Below are positions 10,888 to 21,500 of a stretch of DNA of 64,000 bases, in pieces; the stretch's first letter is position 1; each line of letters starts with the position of its first letter. Source of the DNA: Blepharisma stoltei (taxonomy: Eukaryota > Ciliophora > Heterotrichea > Heterotrichida > Blepharismidae); assembly GCA_914767885.1 (NCBI GenBank), contig CAJZBQ010000014.1, positions 986,699 to 1,050,698 of the forward strand. Direction: 5' to 3'. Under the pieces are notes generated by a model. That model saw only the letters and a program-made list of their open reading frames with translations. It ran no database searches and was not told the origin of the DNA. The translations under genes and the position numbers were made by a program.

Positions 10888-12785
10888 GGAATTATATTTT
10901 TATTTACTATGAATTTCAAAATCATTTTATTTTTTCACCATGGGGCTAGGTGGCTTGGTAGGGGATAATAAATGTCGCCTTTGAGCTGTTGAAGAAAATG
11001 GATTTTATTAAATCTTTTAAGAAAGAAAATGAAGCGATAAAGAATGATTTGAAATTCAATTGAAGGCTAGGAGGAAGGTTAAATAGCCCAATTGGTGGGG
11101 ATGATGCTGGATAAATTGGGGAAGGTGACAGAAATGAATAGAAAGGAGCCAGATATAAATATGAAATTAATTTTGAAATTTAAAGCTAGGGGCTTCAGAT
11201 ACACTTCTTGTATATCTGGGATTAGGTTAATTTAGACTCATAGTTTTAATGGATAGTCCTTTTGATTCTTTGTGGAGTATTTTTTGATTTTATAATAAAG
11301 AATGAAAATTTAAATTTTTATTTTTTGGATAAAAGGATATGAAATTAGCCACAGACTTTTATCGATAATCTAGAAATAATGAAGAGTATCCAAAGCATTG
11401 TAATAAATCGGTGCTGATTTTAGTTTCTCCATAGAAAAATGGAGCTATGTCCGTTGCTTTTCTTCATTCTGGCCAGGGTTTTAAGTATGGCAGGGTTGCT
11501 TTTCATCACTCTTATCAAGAATCATCGTTTTTATTTTAAAACTAAAATAAAAATTACACTCATGCTTGCTATAGTGAAATTAAGAGATTTCAATGGTTGC
11601 ATCATGGTGAATAAATGTTTTTAATTGTAAAATCATTTATCCTATTATTTGAGATCTAGAAAAATAGCAAACTGGTCGTCTATTTATTCTCCATTTTCGC
11701 CTGATCCCTTTTTAGATTGAACTTGACTGACGTCGGGAAAAGTCAGATGAGGAGTTGACTAACAAACGATTTTTGCCAAAGACAAATCCTAAATGAAGAA
11801 TCTCCAATAACAAGAGGATTTGCCGAGTTGGCTTTGCAGCAAAATTTAGCTTGTCAACTTCCCATCTGACGTTTCCTGACATTAGCCAAACCCGACCAAA
11901 ATAGTTTTTAGGCTATAGTATTCTCACTCATAAGCTTTAAAAAGCAAAGTTCTTGATATTTGATGCTATTATATAAGCAAAATACAGGAAAATAATTGAT
12001 TTATCCTTTTTCATTCTAAATATAAATTTGAATTTTACTATTTTTTGAGTTATATTGAAACCTATTTTATAAATTTTAGAGTTTGATATTGCTGCAAATA
12101 ATTTTTGTGGATCATTTGGTTTGAATTGCGAGTGAGCTGATTAATAATATCGCCTGCACTTTCTAAAATTCAAAAATATGAAGAGGAATTTAAGAATTAA
12201 AAGCCTGAGGATTTCTTGAAATTGATTGGAAAATCTGTAAATAATTTGGGCTATGTAAGCATTTTTAATATATGGCTTTCTTCAAAAGAAGATTTTTATA
12301 AAATCCATAAAGGGCTAAAGTCATCCAAAACCCATTTTTTTGCCTTATAGTTGGAGAAACAAACCCTATTTATTGAGTTTTTTAGGTTTCAAGATATAAA
12401 AAATTTATGGATAATCATACATAAATTAAACCGAATAAGCTGGCTTCTTCTTATAAATGCTAATAATTCATTTTCTGAATTGCTTTTCATAATTAAAAAA
12501 CAAGAACATTAAATAATTCACTATTAAAAGCAAAAAGCTACTTTTTATAATTATTTATTCAAAATCCATATAGCAAAGGTTATCAAAAAAAGCCTAGATT
12601 ATATTATAAGCTCAAATACTTTAATTTTAGTTAAATTTTAAAATTAATACTTGAAAATATATAAATAGAAATATTTTCAGAATTTTCTTACAATAAAGAT
12701 TAGATTTCTTATAAAATAACATAACAACTTCAAAAACTTTGTGTTTTAAAAATTTATAAATAGAGCATTATTTTTGCAAATTAAT
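10888..12785. other. 1.9-kb gene-free AT-rich region with one inverted repeat
   Basis: No conserved coding frame is seen even with UGA as Trp; the longest ORF (11439-11624, 61 codons) has no supporting features. The one structured part is at 11733-11881 (see separate entry). The rest is AT-rich spacer. Confidence 0.5.
11733..11881. repeat. Inverted-repeat element, ~150 bp
   Basis: AGTCAGATGAGGAGTTGACT (about 11741-11760) is mirrored by TGTCAACTTCCCATCTGAC (about 11853-11871), extending outward through CGGGAAAAGTC / GTTTCCTGAC. The arms differ at a few bases and enclose about 90 bp. It resembles a decayed element or a stem-loop RNA locus; it lacks the CTCCC ends of the other elements. Confidence 0.5.
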
Positions 12786-13766
12786 ATGCTAAAACTCTTT
12801 AAGACTTATCCAAAAACAAGCATTTTTCTCATCCTCACAGGAATTTCCACCACAGCTTTTTTGATGGCCATCTGAAAATATCGATACCACATTCGAATGC
12901 TATGAAATGCCAGAAAAGTCCTTTCAGGATCCATGAATGTCCTTGACACAAATCGAGAGTAATTTTAACTCAGAAAAGAAGTCTTCTACTCCAAACTCTC
13001 CAGAACTTTTACAACCTGAACAAAGCGAACTCTCCCAGAAATTCAACAAATCCGTTTAGAACTCAGGACAAATAAAAATCTGACATCAAGTGAAAAAAGA
13101 GAACTCTGGAGCCAATTAAATCTAAAAGGTGCTTTCTAAATAGTCATGACTCAGCTATTAACAAATATTTACTCCTCAGAAATCTACAAGCTAAGTTTCT
13201 TGATTTCTACCCACTTAATCGCAAGAAAAGAATTTGAAAATGAACAAGTTGACGATTTAATAGAGAATTTCGAAAGAATGAATGCAGAAATCAAGCAAGC
13301 CAACCAATTGATAGCTTATATAGAAAACAATATACAAGAATTGCTGCTAGGGATGAAGCTGGAAGAGATATTTTGTGCCAGCGACCTGAAAGAGCTTTTT
13401 GAAAAAATCAAGCTAAAACTCCATGGAATTGTGAGGACAAAAAACCCTGTTTATGAGATTTTTGTTGCTGGGGTGGCTGATTGGGCTGTGGAGACACAAA
13501 ATACACAGGAATTCTGCAAGTATTATTATTTGGAAGAAACTCAGGGAGATTTGATGAGAAGGGTAAATGAAGGGTATGAAAAGTTGTATGATACAATAAA
13601 AGAGGAGATAGGGAAAAACGGGAAAAATAACCCTAGAAGGAAATATCCGCTGGATTGGAAAGGATTAGAGCTGGCTTTTATAATCCCAATGCTGGATCGA
13701 TTAAACTCATTTACTGTTTGGGAGCCTTATGAGACTTTGGGAAGGAAAATATATTTTGATCTTTAA
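12786..13766 (+). CDS. PEX3: PEX3-like peroxisomal biogenesis protein, two 15-nt introns
   Basis: ATG at 12786, TAA at 13764-13766. Introns are GTAATTTTAACTCAG (12959-12973) and GTGCTTTCTAAATAG (13129-13143); removing them gives 316 aa, with UGA as Trp at MAIWKYR, RMLWNAR and FTTWTKR. An N-terminal hydrophobic segment (residues ~9-29) is followed by a basic stretch, and the block LTSSEKRELWSQLNLKVMTQ matches the PEX3 pattern (L-T-x-K-x-x-L-W-x-x-L-K...T). PEX3 is the peroxisomal membrane receptor for PEX19 and its cargo. The protein is shorter than human PEX3 (about 373 aa). Confidence 0.65.
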
Positions 13767-13940
13767 TGCAGATAATATAAATTTAACCAATTAAGTAATA
13801 TTTATATAAAAATATAGTAAAATTAGGATATTTTATACCTAAAATGAGAGTATTTAATTTTTAGACAAAAATCAATCCTTGCAACCAAATGCAAATAAAA
13901 ATCAATTCTTCTTACACAAAAATAACAAAAAATTAAAAAA

Positions 13941-14013
13941 CGCCCACTGGGGGGCTCGAACCCCCGACCACCAGCTTAAGAGGCTGGCGCTCTACCGACT
14001 GAGCTAAACGGGC
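13941..14013 (-). tRNA. trnK: tRNA-Lys (CTT)
   Basis: 73 nt, cloverleaf by eye: acceptor GCCCGTT pairs with AGTGGGC, D-arm GCTCAGTCGGTAGAGC, anticodon stem CCAGC/GCTGG with loop CTCTTAA (anticodon CTT), T-arm GGGGGTTCGAGCCCCC. No intron and no encoded CCA. Decodes AAG. Confidence 0.93.
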
Positions 14014-14072
14014 TGTCACTTCTCCTCTGCATCTCAATTAATACTTCACTTCGCCTCTCTTATACAAAAATA

Positions 14073-14145
14073 CGCCCACCGGGGGGCTCGAACCCCCGAC
14101 CACCAGCTTAAAAGGCTGGCGCTCTACCGACTGAGCTAGACGGGC
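14073..14145 (-). tRNA. trnK: tRNA-Lys (TTT)
   Basis: 73 nt, differing from its neighbour at only a few positions; the anticodon loop is CTTTTAA (anticodon TTT, decodes AAA). Same strand, 59 bp away. The near identity shows a tandem duplication followed by an anticodon change, or the reverse. Confidence 0.93.
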
Positions 14146-14198
14146 TTACAATCTCACCCTTTCTCCATCTTAAATACCCATTTTTAAAGAAATTTAAC

Positions 14199-15443
14199 TT
14201 AACTAGATGCTGGGGCGGCGAGGTCAGCGGCCAAGATTTCAGCTAATTTGTTGAAGTACTCCTCAGTGTTAAGCCAGTGTTCTCTTCTCATTTGACTGCC
14301 GTGAATGCACAAGGCAAGATCCTTGGTCATGAATCCGAGTTCAATTGTCTTAACGGTGGCTGCTTCCAAAATTTCGCAGAAACGCTTAAGCTCTTCATTT
14401 CCGTCAAGCTTGGCTCTGTACAAGAGTCCACGAGTCCATGCAAAAATGGATGCTACTGGGTTGGTTGAGGTCTCTTCTCCTTTCTGCCACTGTCTGTAGT
14501 GTCTTGTGACAGTCCCGTGGGCTGCTTCAGCTTCAATGGCTCCTGATGGGGAAACCAAGACACTGGTCATAAGTCCTAATGAGCCATATCCTTGGGCGAC
14601 GATATCACTTTGGACATCACCATCGTAGTTCTTGCAAGCCCACACGAAGCCTCCGTTGCTCTTAATAGCTTGGGCGACCATATCGTCGATAAGTCTGTGT
14701 TCATAGTAAAGGCCTTTCTCTTGGAATTTTGCCTTGTACTCACTGTCATAGATCGCTTGGAAAATATCCTTAAATCTTCCGTCATATCTCTTAAGGATGG
14801 TGTTCTTAGTGGACAAGAATAAAGGATAGCCTCTGTCTAAGGCGTATTCAAAGGAAGATCTAGCGAACTCTTCAATAGACTCATCAGTGTTGTACATGGC
14901 AAGACCGACTCCTGCACCTTTGAAGTCGAAAACTTCGTACCTTTGGCCTTCAGATCCGTCAGTTGGGGTGAAGGTAACTTCGAATTTGCCAGGCCTGTCG
15001 ACGACGAAGTCAGTGGCTCTGTATTGGTCAGCGTGGGCGTGTCTGCCGATGATGATTGGCTTGGTCCAGCCTGGGACGAGTTTTGGGACATTGTTGCAGA
15101 TAATTGGCTCTCTGAAGACGGTTCCTCTGAGTTCGTTTCTGATTGTTCCATTTGGAGATTTCCACATCTTCTTGAGGCTGAACTCTTCAACTCTTGCCTC
15201 ATCTGGGGTGATCGTGGCACACTTAATCCCGACTTTGCAGTCGAGGATGGCTCTGGCTGAGTCCAAAGTGACTTGGTCATTAGTGGCGTCACGGTTTTGG
15301 ATGGAAAGGTCAAAGTATTGGATTGGGATGTCGAGGTAAGGGAGGATAAGCTTTTCCTTGATAAGAGTCCAGATGATCCTAGTCATCTCGTCTCCGTCAA
15401 GCTCTGCTACTGGGTTTGCTACTCTGATCTTTTGGGTTGCCAT
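14199..15443 (-). CDS. IDH: NADP-dependent isocitrate dehydrogenase
   Basis: 414 aa, ATG at 15443, uninterrupted, with all Trp codons as UGG, unlike many neighbours. Motifs include [12 protein letters not shown] near the N-terminus, SPNGTIRN (substrate-binding Ser), [23 protein letters not shown] (metal-binding Asp) and [13 protein letters not shown] (NADP-binding), as in the dimeric eukaryotic enzyme. It oxidises isocitrate to 2-oxoglutarate with NADPH production. No organelle presequence is seen, so it is probably cytosolic, although a peroxisomal site is not excluded (C-terminus AASS). Codon choice suggests strong expression. Confidence 0.95.
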   Translation of the reverse strand: MATQKIRVANPVAELDGDEMTRIIWTLIKEKLILPYLDIPIQYFDLSIQNRDATNDQVTLDSARAILDCKVGIKCATITPDEARVEEFSLKKMWKSPNGTIRNELRGTVFREPIICNNVPKLVPGWTKPIIIGRHAHADQYRATDFVVDRPGKFEVTFTPTDGSEGQRYEVFDFKGAGVGLAMYNTDESIEEFARSSFEYALDRGYPLFLSTKNTILKRYDGRFKDIFQAIYDSEYKAKFQEKGLYYEHRLIDDMVAQAIKSNGGFVWACKNYDGDVQSDIVAQGYGSLGLMTSVLVSPSGAIEAEAAHGTVTRHYRQWQKGEETSTNPVASIFAWTRGLLYRAKLDGNEELKRFCEILEAATVKTIELGFMTKDLALCIHGSQMRREHWLNTEEYFNKLAEILAADLAAPASS

Positions 15444-16515
15444 GCCACGTATTTATTATAGGTAATGGTGAAGACTTTTAATGGCCAGGCAATTATTGGA
15501 GCATAATTTTTTGATATTAAAGATTGTGGAAAGCAAAGAAGGAAGCGGAGAAAGTTTGGGACTGATAGAGAATTTATTGAAATGGCGTTAATAAGAAATC
15601 TAGAAAAATGAATAAAAAATGCAGGGAAATGAAGGTTAGATTGAGAAATAGGACAAATGATTAGGTTTATGTAAAAATTGATATTTCTTGTGTTTTAAAT
15701 TGAATTTAAATAAAGGTAATTAACTTTATAATTATTTTTGGTAAATAAAATTATTGGATTATTCAAGAGAGCTATATGAATAAGGAGGTTCAACCTTTAA
15801 AGGAATGTCTATCATTTAAAGCTGGGCCGAGCAATTTTTTTAGCTTGTTTTTAAGTTCCTTGCTATAAATTTAGGAGCTTAGCATTTTTTAATGATCTAT
15901 AGGAACAAATACTGAAGCAAACTGCATCGTTTATGGATTTCTGGAAGCACATGATTGAAAAAAAGTAAAATTCAGAAAACTAGACAAAAATACCAGACTT
16001 CATTAATGAATTTGCATAATAAAATGAATTAGATAATTAATTAACATGATAAAAAAGTAAAATCATTTTCAACAACAGAATTCAAATTTTATAATAAAAT
16101 ATGATTTATTATAATTATAAAGACTTATTATGCTCAGCAAACCAAACGCTGGACTTTGTTTGACATCAAATTAATTTTTATTTTCATACTCTATTCAATT
16201 TTTATGCTTTAAAATCATATAATTTGATTTTTGGCATATATTATTCCAAAATTATAATGATTTACTGTGAAATCTGCTAGAAAATCCGTATAAATTAAAA
16301 TTCTGATAAATTCAAATGTTCAGATTTTACCATTAGTAGTGTTAATATATGCCTTAAAGATATAGAATTAGCATAAGAATAATTGTTTCCTCAATAAATT
16401 TCTTACGATATTTGAGCTTTATAATAAACCCTATTTTTACATAACATGCAATATTTCAATATAAACTTTATAACTTTTAACTTATACACTAATCAGCAAT
16501 TCATTTCCAGCCAGC
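15444..16515. other. 1.07-kb AT-rich intergenic region
   Basis: Upstream of IDH and downstream of the Myb gene. No ORF, direct repeat, inverted repeat or RNA gene stands out. The IDH promoter must lie in the first part; no defined motif is recognised. Confidence 0.5.
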
Positions 16516-17735
16516 CTATAGCTTCTTGAACTCTAAACTCTTAATCTGATCTTTGGTATGCTTCAAATGCTCTTGCAGAGCCATCATCTTCTCATAAAGT
16601 TCCTGAATTTTCTGCCTCTTTTCCTCTTCTGAAAGCGAATTCGCCTCTTTAGCAGCCACCATCAGCTTTTCCAATGACAACTCGCTTTCTACAGACTTGT
16701 TTTTAACTTTATCTGGCTCCGTAAGAAAGCTGTCAATAATCTGTTCTTCCTTCCAGATTTTTTCGCTCACAGACTCTATTTTATCAGGTAAATTACTCGG
16801 AGTTTTAGTACTCGAAGTCTCCTTTTTTTTTAGTATCCTTTTCTTTATTGTCCCGTAAAATCTGTTTTTTACTGCGTCTGCTGGCCTTCCTTTTAAACAA
16901 GCAGTTATCTTTTTCCAGTTTCCTCCGTAGTTTTTATATAGTTTTAATATAAGTTCGTCTTCTTCGGTAGTCCATCTTGTCTTTATTACATTGGGGTCAT
17001 GCTTATTCGCCCACCTTCGTTGGACTGTCTGCGCATTTTTGTCAGGGAAGAAATTGCTGATTATATCCCACCGCTTCTTGTACTTTTTGGTCAGTTGGCT
17101 GAGAAGTTCGTCCTCTTCGGGACTCCAGACAGTTTTGCCTCTTCTGGACTGAGAGCACTGGGTGGACAGCTCGACGTCACGCACCTCATTATATATGGGT
17201 TCTGGAGACAGGGCTAAAGGGTTGAGCTGAAAATTACAGGCTATTGTTTCGTTTGGCAAGTCAATGTCTTCTATATCAGAAGGTATAGAAAAGTCGAGGC
17301 TGGGAAAGCCTGTGTCCCAGTGCTCACTTGCGCGTTCTAAGGCTACTAGTTATTTAGATTTTAATGTTTTTCTTTCTTCAGCAAGGAGTTTAGGCATGCA
17401 CAAGTCTGCCCTTTTAACTCCCAAGTGGTGATGTCAACAGCCATCTAGTCTTACAAACATTTGAGATGACTCACCAAAGTTTTACATGTCGCGCTTGCCC
17501 TCTCCAAGCTGACTCCTCCTAGTTGCTAACCTTCTTGGGCGTTTCAGGAGTAAAAAATCATAATCCTTGAACCACAGAATTACTTTCCATGTTTGAATTA
17601 TGAATAAAGGTCAATGTAGAGAAAATGAACTCTATGATAATAAATATCGTTCGAAAGAAATTATTCTTGAAGAAAGCCAATTCCTTAGGAGGTTATTTTA
17701 TTATTATCGCGCTCTAAGGCACTATTCCATGACAT
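16516..17735 (-). CDS. Myb-like (two SANT repeats) DNA-binding protein, one insertion
   Basis: Starting at the ATG at 17735 and removing 17344-17720 gives 280 aa (MSWNSALERASEHWDTG...). Two Myb repeats: KTVWSPEEDELLSQLTKKY..RWDIISNFF..RRWANK and TRWTTEEDELILKLYKNYGGNWKKITACL..VKNRFYG, each with spaced aromatics. A basic KKRILKKK segment follows and a C-terminal coiled coil (residues ~225-275). R2R3-type Mybs are nuclear transcription regulators; CDC5-like splicing factors share the fold but are much longer. The first five codons sit in a 15-bp exon beyond the insertion. Confidence 0.75.
17344..17720. mobile_element. 377-bp insertion in Myb gene, TCTAAGGC direct repeats
   Basis: TCTAAGGC occurs at 17336-17343 and 17713-17720, within longer similar flanks (CGCGxTCTAAGGC). 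Deleting 377 nt (two mod three) joins the start codon to the Myb frame. Its GC-richer core (17390-17560) resembles 22360-22500: TTCTTCAxCA, GTCTG and CCTTTTAACTCC occur in the same order, pointing to a dispersed retroposon. TA lies inside the repeat. Confidence 0.65.
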
Positions 17736-18049
17736 TGGTGTTAATTATATAAGAGTTGGTTAATATATCACCTAAATGGAATCTTCTGTTTTTTAATATT
17801 TATAGCCATTTATAAAGAATGGTATATTTTACAATTAATCTAATAAAGTTATCATAATTTTTTAATAGGAATAAATACAAAATGAATAAAATCAAATGCT
17901 AGAATTTCAATCTCTGCTGAATTATATTTATTTAGAGAATATTGATGGTGAACTTTATAAAATGTCGAAAAATAGCATCTTTAATCTCAGAATTTCTTTT
18001 TTTTATTATTATAAATAGAGCCTATTTTCGATAAAATGATAATGCTTAA
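17736..18049. other. AT-rich intergenic spacer
   Basis: Divides the Myb start from the zeta-COP stop. No feature found beyond homopolymer and TTAT-rich tracts. Confidence 0.4.
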
Positions 18050-18891
18050 CTATCTCATTAATGACTTTGTTATAGCTTGTTTCGCTCCCTGAATTGCTCT
18101 TTCGAACGCTGACTCAGGTTTTTTGACCTTAAGAGGAGCTCGTTCGACTCCTTCTCGCATGATGACTCTTTCCACAATTGTAGTAGCGTCTGTGCACATG
18201 ATCAGCCCATCGTCAAGAGTTTCGTCAATGGCCAACATCATCAATTCAAGCTCATCCACAATCTTGGCTCTGTCCAGCTCACTCTTATAAAGCAGTTCCA
18301 GTGCTTCTATCAGAATATCCAGCAGCCACGCGAGCATTAAGATTAAGATTAAGTTACAATGGGTATTTATAGTCCCTGCTTTCTGAAGCGCCATAAATTC
18401 CACCAGGTGAAAACCCGCAGGGCGGGTATGGGCGCTACTGGCAAAAAAGATGCAAAACTGCTGCAGGCCAGCCACTAATCAGCTTAAATAGTGTTGGGCT
18501 CTCGCTTTGAGACTAAACCAACCTTAGGCAGCTCTTTGCACTAAAAACCAGTCCAGGTATGCATAGGGCACCCGCCATGCGGATGATGGCTCGTCACCAC
18601 CCATTTTTTTATGTATAGCCAGGTGAGCATAATTGAGTTTTCTTCAATTGAAGCTACCAAGTTAATAGAAATGTCGTTGATCAACTTAAAGACCCCAATG
18701 TATTGGTCCATCATCACCACGTCGACTTCGTTGTTCTTGGCACCAATTTTAGAAGCCTTGGCAAACAGCTGCTGCTCAAACAAGATTTGTCCTGAGTGTG
18801 TTGATAGAGGCCCAGCTACGTTGTAATATTTGCTGAAAATCTTTCTGCCTTCGTTATCAAGGATTAGGATGCCTTTAATTTCGCACAGCAT
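18050..18891 (-). CDS. COPZ: Coatomer subunit zeta (COPI), one insertion
   Basis: ATG at 18891. The N-terminal part (MLCEIKGILILDNEGRKIFSKYY...) is the longin-like fold of zeta/sigma adaptins; the C-terminal part has LALDE/GL-type sequence (MLAIDETLDDGLIMCTDATTIVERV) typical of zeta-COP. The frames are split by a retroposon; deleting 293 nt at the 14-bp near-repeat gives 182 aa, matching the family length (about 177-180). Zeta-COP is part of the Golgi COPI coat, which is recruited by ARF; a truncated ARF lies at 60 kb. The gene is divergent from 18981 with about 90 bp shared upstream DNA. Confidence 0.85.
18338..18616 (-). mobile_element. SINE-like retroposon in zeta-COP
   Basis: Flanked by AGCCACGCGAGCAT (18324-18337) and AGCCAGGTGAGCAT (18617-18630), 12 of 14 identical. 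Next to the left copy is a short microsatellite (TAAGAT repeats, 18338-18353), which would be the 3' tail of an element on the minus strand. The interior is GC-rich and carries stops in the zeta-COP frame. Microsatellite tail plus target duplication is typical of LINE-mobilised SINEs. Confidence 0.65.
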
Positions 18892-18980
18892 ATTTATATA
18901 AATTTTTAGGAAAGGAAATTTAAATGAAATTTTTTTGACTGCGCTAGATGATGAGATTTTATAAAATTAAAAAACTAATA

Positions 18981-19953
18981 ATGTCATCAGAGTGTATTAG
19001 GATGCCTAAAAGGCCGTCAGAGATGCAGAACGCTTCTCCGAGCAAGCATGTCAAGGTTGGAAGTGAAAGTGAGTGTCTAGAACAAAAGTTCGCCAAGCTA
19101 CAATCTCAGTACCTTAATGACGGTATTCCTCACTCCCCCTCAAAAAGAACAATCCTTTTTTTCGTTAGGAAGGATTTTTAAAAAAAAAAATTAATTAGAC
19201 TTAAATTTTTTTAAAAAAAGATTTTCACTATATTTTACTCATTTTTACAGGGAGAGTCAACAAACTCAGCTCTTTTTACGTCGCATGGCAAGGGCTGCAG
19301 AAATTCCTGTAGAAATAAAACAGATGCCTCTGTTAAGAATGCTGACTGAAATATGTGTGGATTTAATGATGAATGACTTAGAACTGTCTCTTTGGTCTCT
19401 AATTCTCGAAAAAATCCAATGAATTGATACTTTGTCTTTACCTTGGGTTCTAATTTGTACCGCATTTGCAGCCAAGCAGCATTTTAACCTCGACGTTTCT
19501 ATATTTGAGCACCACATCGCTACAAAGTACACGGATTTTCAACGCTGCTTTCAAAATTGGCAGAACTCGCATCAAGAAACCCGCAGCATCAATGCAAAAA
19601 CCATCAATGCCAGATATGTCTCATTATCTCTTCCAATATCCCCTAATGAAAATGGGCTTTTTGACTACAATTATTATGTTGATGACATTTTACATGTGTC
19701 GCCGCCGTCAAACCTTGTAGAAGTCCAAACTAAAATTGAGGCACCTCCATCTGACAGTGAAGAAATCAAACTGCCTGAGCTAATGACGTTGAACTCAGTA
19801 CTTGTGATTGACCAGAAGACAGATCTGAATGAGCCTAGCTATGGAAGATTTGTAGATAACCCACAACATATGGAAGAAATTGACTTTGACGATCCGTTCA
19901 AGACTGACTCGCCAACCAAGTTTTTGTTTTCAAAATACGAGAGTGATAGATAG
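18981..19953 (+). CDS. Possible cyclin-box protein, one insertion
   Basis: The ATG at 18981 (AATAATG context) is preferred over 18948. Deleting 127 nt between TCA repeats (19130-19132, 19257-19259) joins QYLNDGIP to QQTQLFLRRMARAAEIP and gives 281 aa; UGA is Trp in EKIQWIDTLSLPW. The middle region (LELSLWSLILEKIQWIDTLSLPWVLICTAFAAKQHF, in parts) looks like a cyclin fold, with an AAK turn after a hydrophobic helix. The C-terminus is acidic and Ser/Pro-rich. The cyclin assignment is weak; the coding call is firm. Confidence 0.6.
19133..19256. mobile_element. 124-bp CTCCC-terminus IES with TCA repeats
   Basis: Starts CTCCCCCTC and ends AGGGAGAG, flanked by TCA on both sides. A TNA target with CTCCC ends ties it to the TAA/TTA family elsewhere in the window. 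Removing 127 nt (one mod three) repairs the reading frame of the 18981 gene. Confidence 0.65.
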
Positions 19954-19988
19954 TGTATATTGTTAAATTATCCCTTAATTATTTAATT

Positions 19989-21047
19989 TTAATAAAAATA
20001 CATAATAGGGATAAAACTGATTATATAGACTGAGACGGTATATATTTTAGCTTTTCTTAATTGTTGCTTTTTAAGGTTAGCTACCTCTTGTTTTAGTGAC
20101 AGATTTTGCTTATGAATCTGATCAAATTCATACCTTGAATATGAACTTTCGTTAGCTAAGGTGTCAATTTTTGCTTTGTACTGTTCTTCATTTCACAGCA
20201 AATCCTTCACATCTTTTTCTCGAAGCTCTAAAAGCCTTCTTGTAGAATTCAGCATCTCTTCTAAGTTGCTGATATCTCGCTCATAGTTTGCCTTATTTTC
20301 TTTTATTACTCGTTCTAAAGACTTGACTTGCTGACTTTGCTCTTCTATTACGCTTTCTAATTTCTGGTAGACTTCTCTGTACTCTCGTTCGGACCTATTG
20401 AAATCTTCTTGGATTTCTCCCACTTTTTTATGATGATTTCCTATTAAGTCATTTTTTTCTATTTTCAAGTCTTCTATTTCTTTTTTTAGAGCTTCTTTGT
20501 CTTCGCTTAGCTGCTCGATTTCTAGTCCAAGTGTTTTTATTCTTTCTTGCAGATTGGAATTTAAACTTAATAAGCCAAAATGCTGGACTCGGTATTCTTC
20601 GCCGATTTTTCTTTCTTTTTCAGCCAGATTTTCGACCTCGTTCAGCCTCTGCTTTAAATTTATGCATTCAAGCTCTTTTTCTCTTTGGATAAAATCAATT
20701 TGCTTTTCGTATTCTTGCTTTTGGGTTGATAAATCTTGGATATAGGCTGTGTTATTTTCATCAATTTGTCGGCGCAGATAGGAAATCTGTCTCCTTAAAT
20801 CGTCTAGGTTTTTTTCATAATTGAGATCAATAGGAGTTATCCGGTCTGTGTAGGCTTGCCGTTCTGTGTATAGTTGAGATGTAGAAGTTCTATAGGGACT
20901 CATTCTTGCTGAGTATGCGGTGTTTGGCATGTAAGGAGCTTGCTCGTCAAGGTTCAAAAAGAAGCTATAGCGGCCGTGGGATGTGGAAGCCTTCGCAGAT
21001 TGAGGCCTTTTTTCTGAAAAAGATTTTTGCTCAAGATTTCGGTCCAT
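19989..21047 (-). CDS. Coiled-coil protein, 352 aa
   Basis: ATG at 21047. With UGA as Trp (VKDLLWNEEQYKAK) the frame continues past 20193 to a TAA at 19989. The first ~90 residues are Ser/Tyr/Arg-rich and probably disordered. Residues ~95-330 are an almost continuous heptad coiled coil (EKQIDFIQREKELECINLKQ...). A short hydrophobic stretch ends the protein (IYTVSVYIISFIPIMYFY), possibly a tail anchor. No family recognised; a cytoskeletal or basal-body scaffold would fit. Confidence 0.75.
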
Positions 21048-21500
21048 CTTATTATAGCATAGAAAATTAAAATTTAAAATTAAAAAGGTTTATGATGTAA
21101 TATTAGTGAGAGAGGAATTAGCATATTAGGAAATTAGCTATTTAATCCTTAATTCTTAATTATAAGAAGCCCAATGTCAGATGCAGCAGGTCTGGATTCC
21201 TTACATAACGCTCATTAGCCCGCACATGACCTTGCTCTGTGTCAATCCTTCGAAGAAGGAGCTAGAAGTCAGAAGTCTTGTGTCAACATGCTGAACTTCA
21301 AATAAGGTCGAATTTTCTGATCACTTCTTGCGATAATTTTTAATTTTGTAAAAACTTATAATCTAAAATTAAGCCCGTAATAGCTTCTTTTCTTCTTCAA
21401 AATCTATCAACAATTAAAGCTAATTACAATTGATCTCTGCCATATTGACTTTAACGAAAGTGTAACCACTTTCTTATTATCGAACATTTACGTTCAAAAT
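21048..21500. other. Intergenic region with a GC-richer dispersed-repeat-like block
   Basis: 21170-21315 is clearly richer in G+C than its surroundings and has no ORF; it resembles the composition of the SINE-like insertions but I find no flanking repeat. 21460-21500 contains GTAACCACTTTCTTATTA, which recurs at 24486-24503 before the paralogous gene, so it is probably the shared promoter. Confidence 0.45.
21461..21480 (+). promoter_or_regulatory. Conserved upstream element of the eight-cysteine genes
   Basis: GTAACCACTTTCTTATTA sits about 40 bp before both eight-cysteine genes (here and at about 24486) while the flanking spacer has diverged. Conservation between paralogues at the same distance suggests promoter or 5' UTR function. 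Confidence 0.4.

Noticed and set aside
11439-11624. 61-codon ORF in the spacer
   Set aside because: Hydrophobic and isolated, no homology recognised, no leader or intron signals; AT-rich DNA yields such frames by chance.
14837-15339. Long antisense and alternate-frame ORFs over IDH
   Set aside because: Shadows of the IDH coding sequence; the IDH frame has full family conservation.
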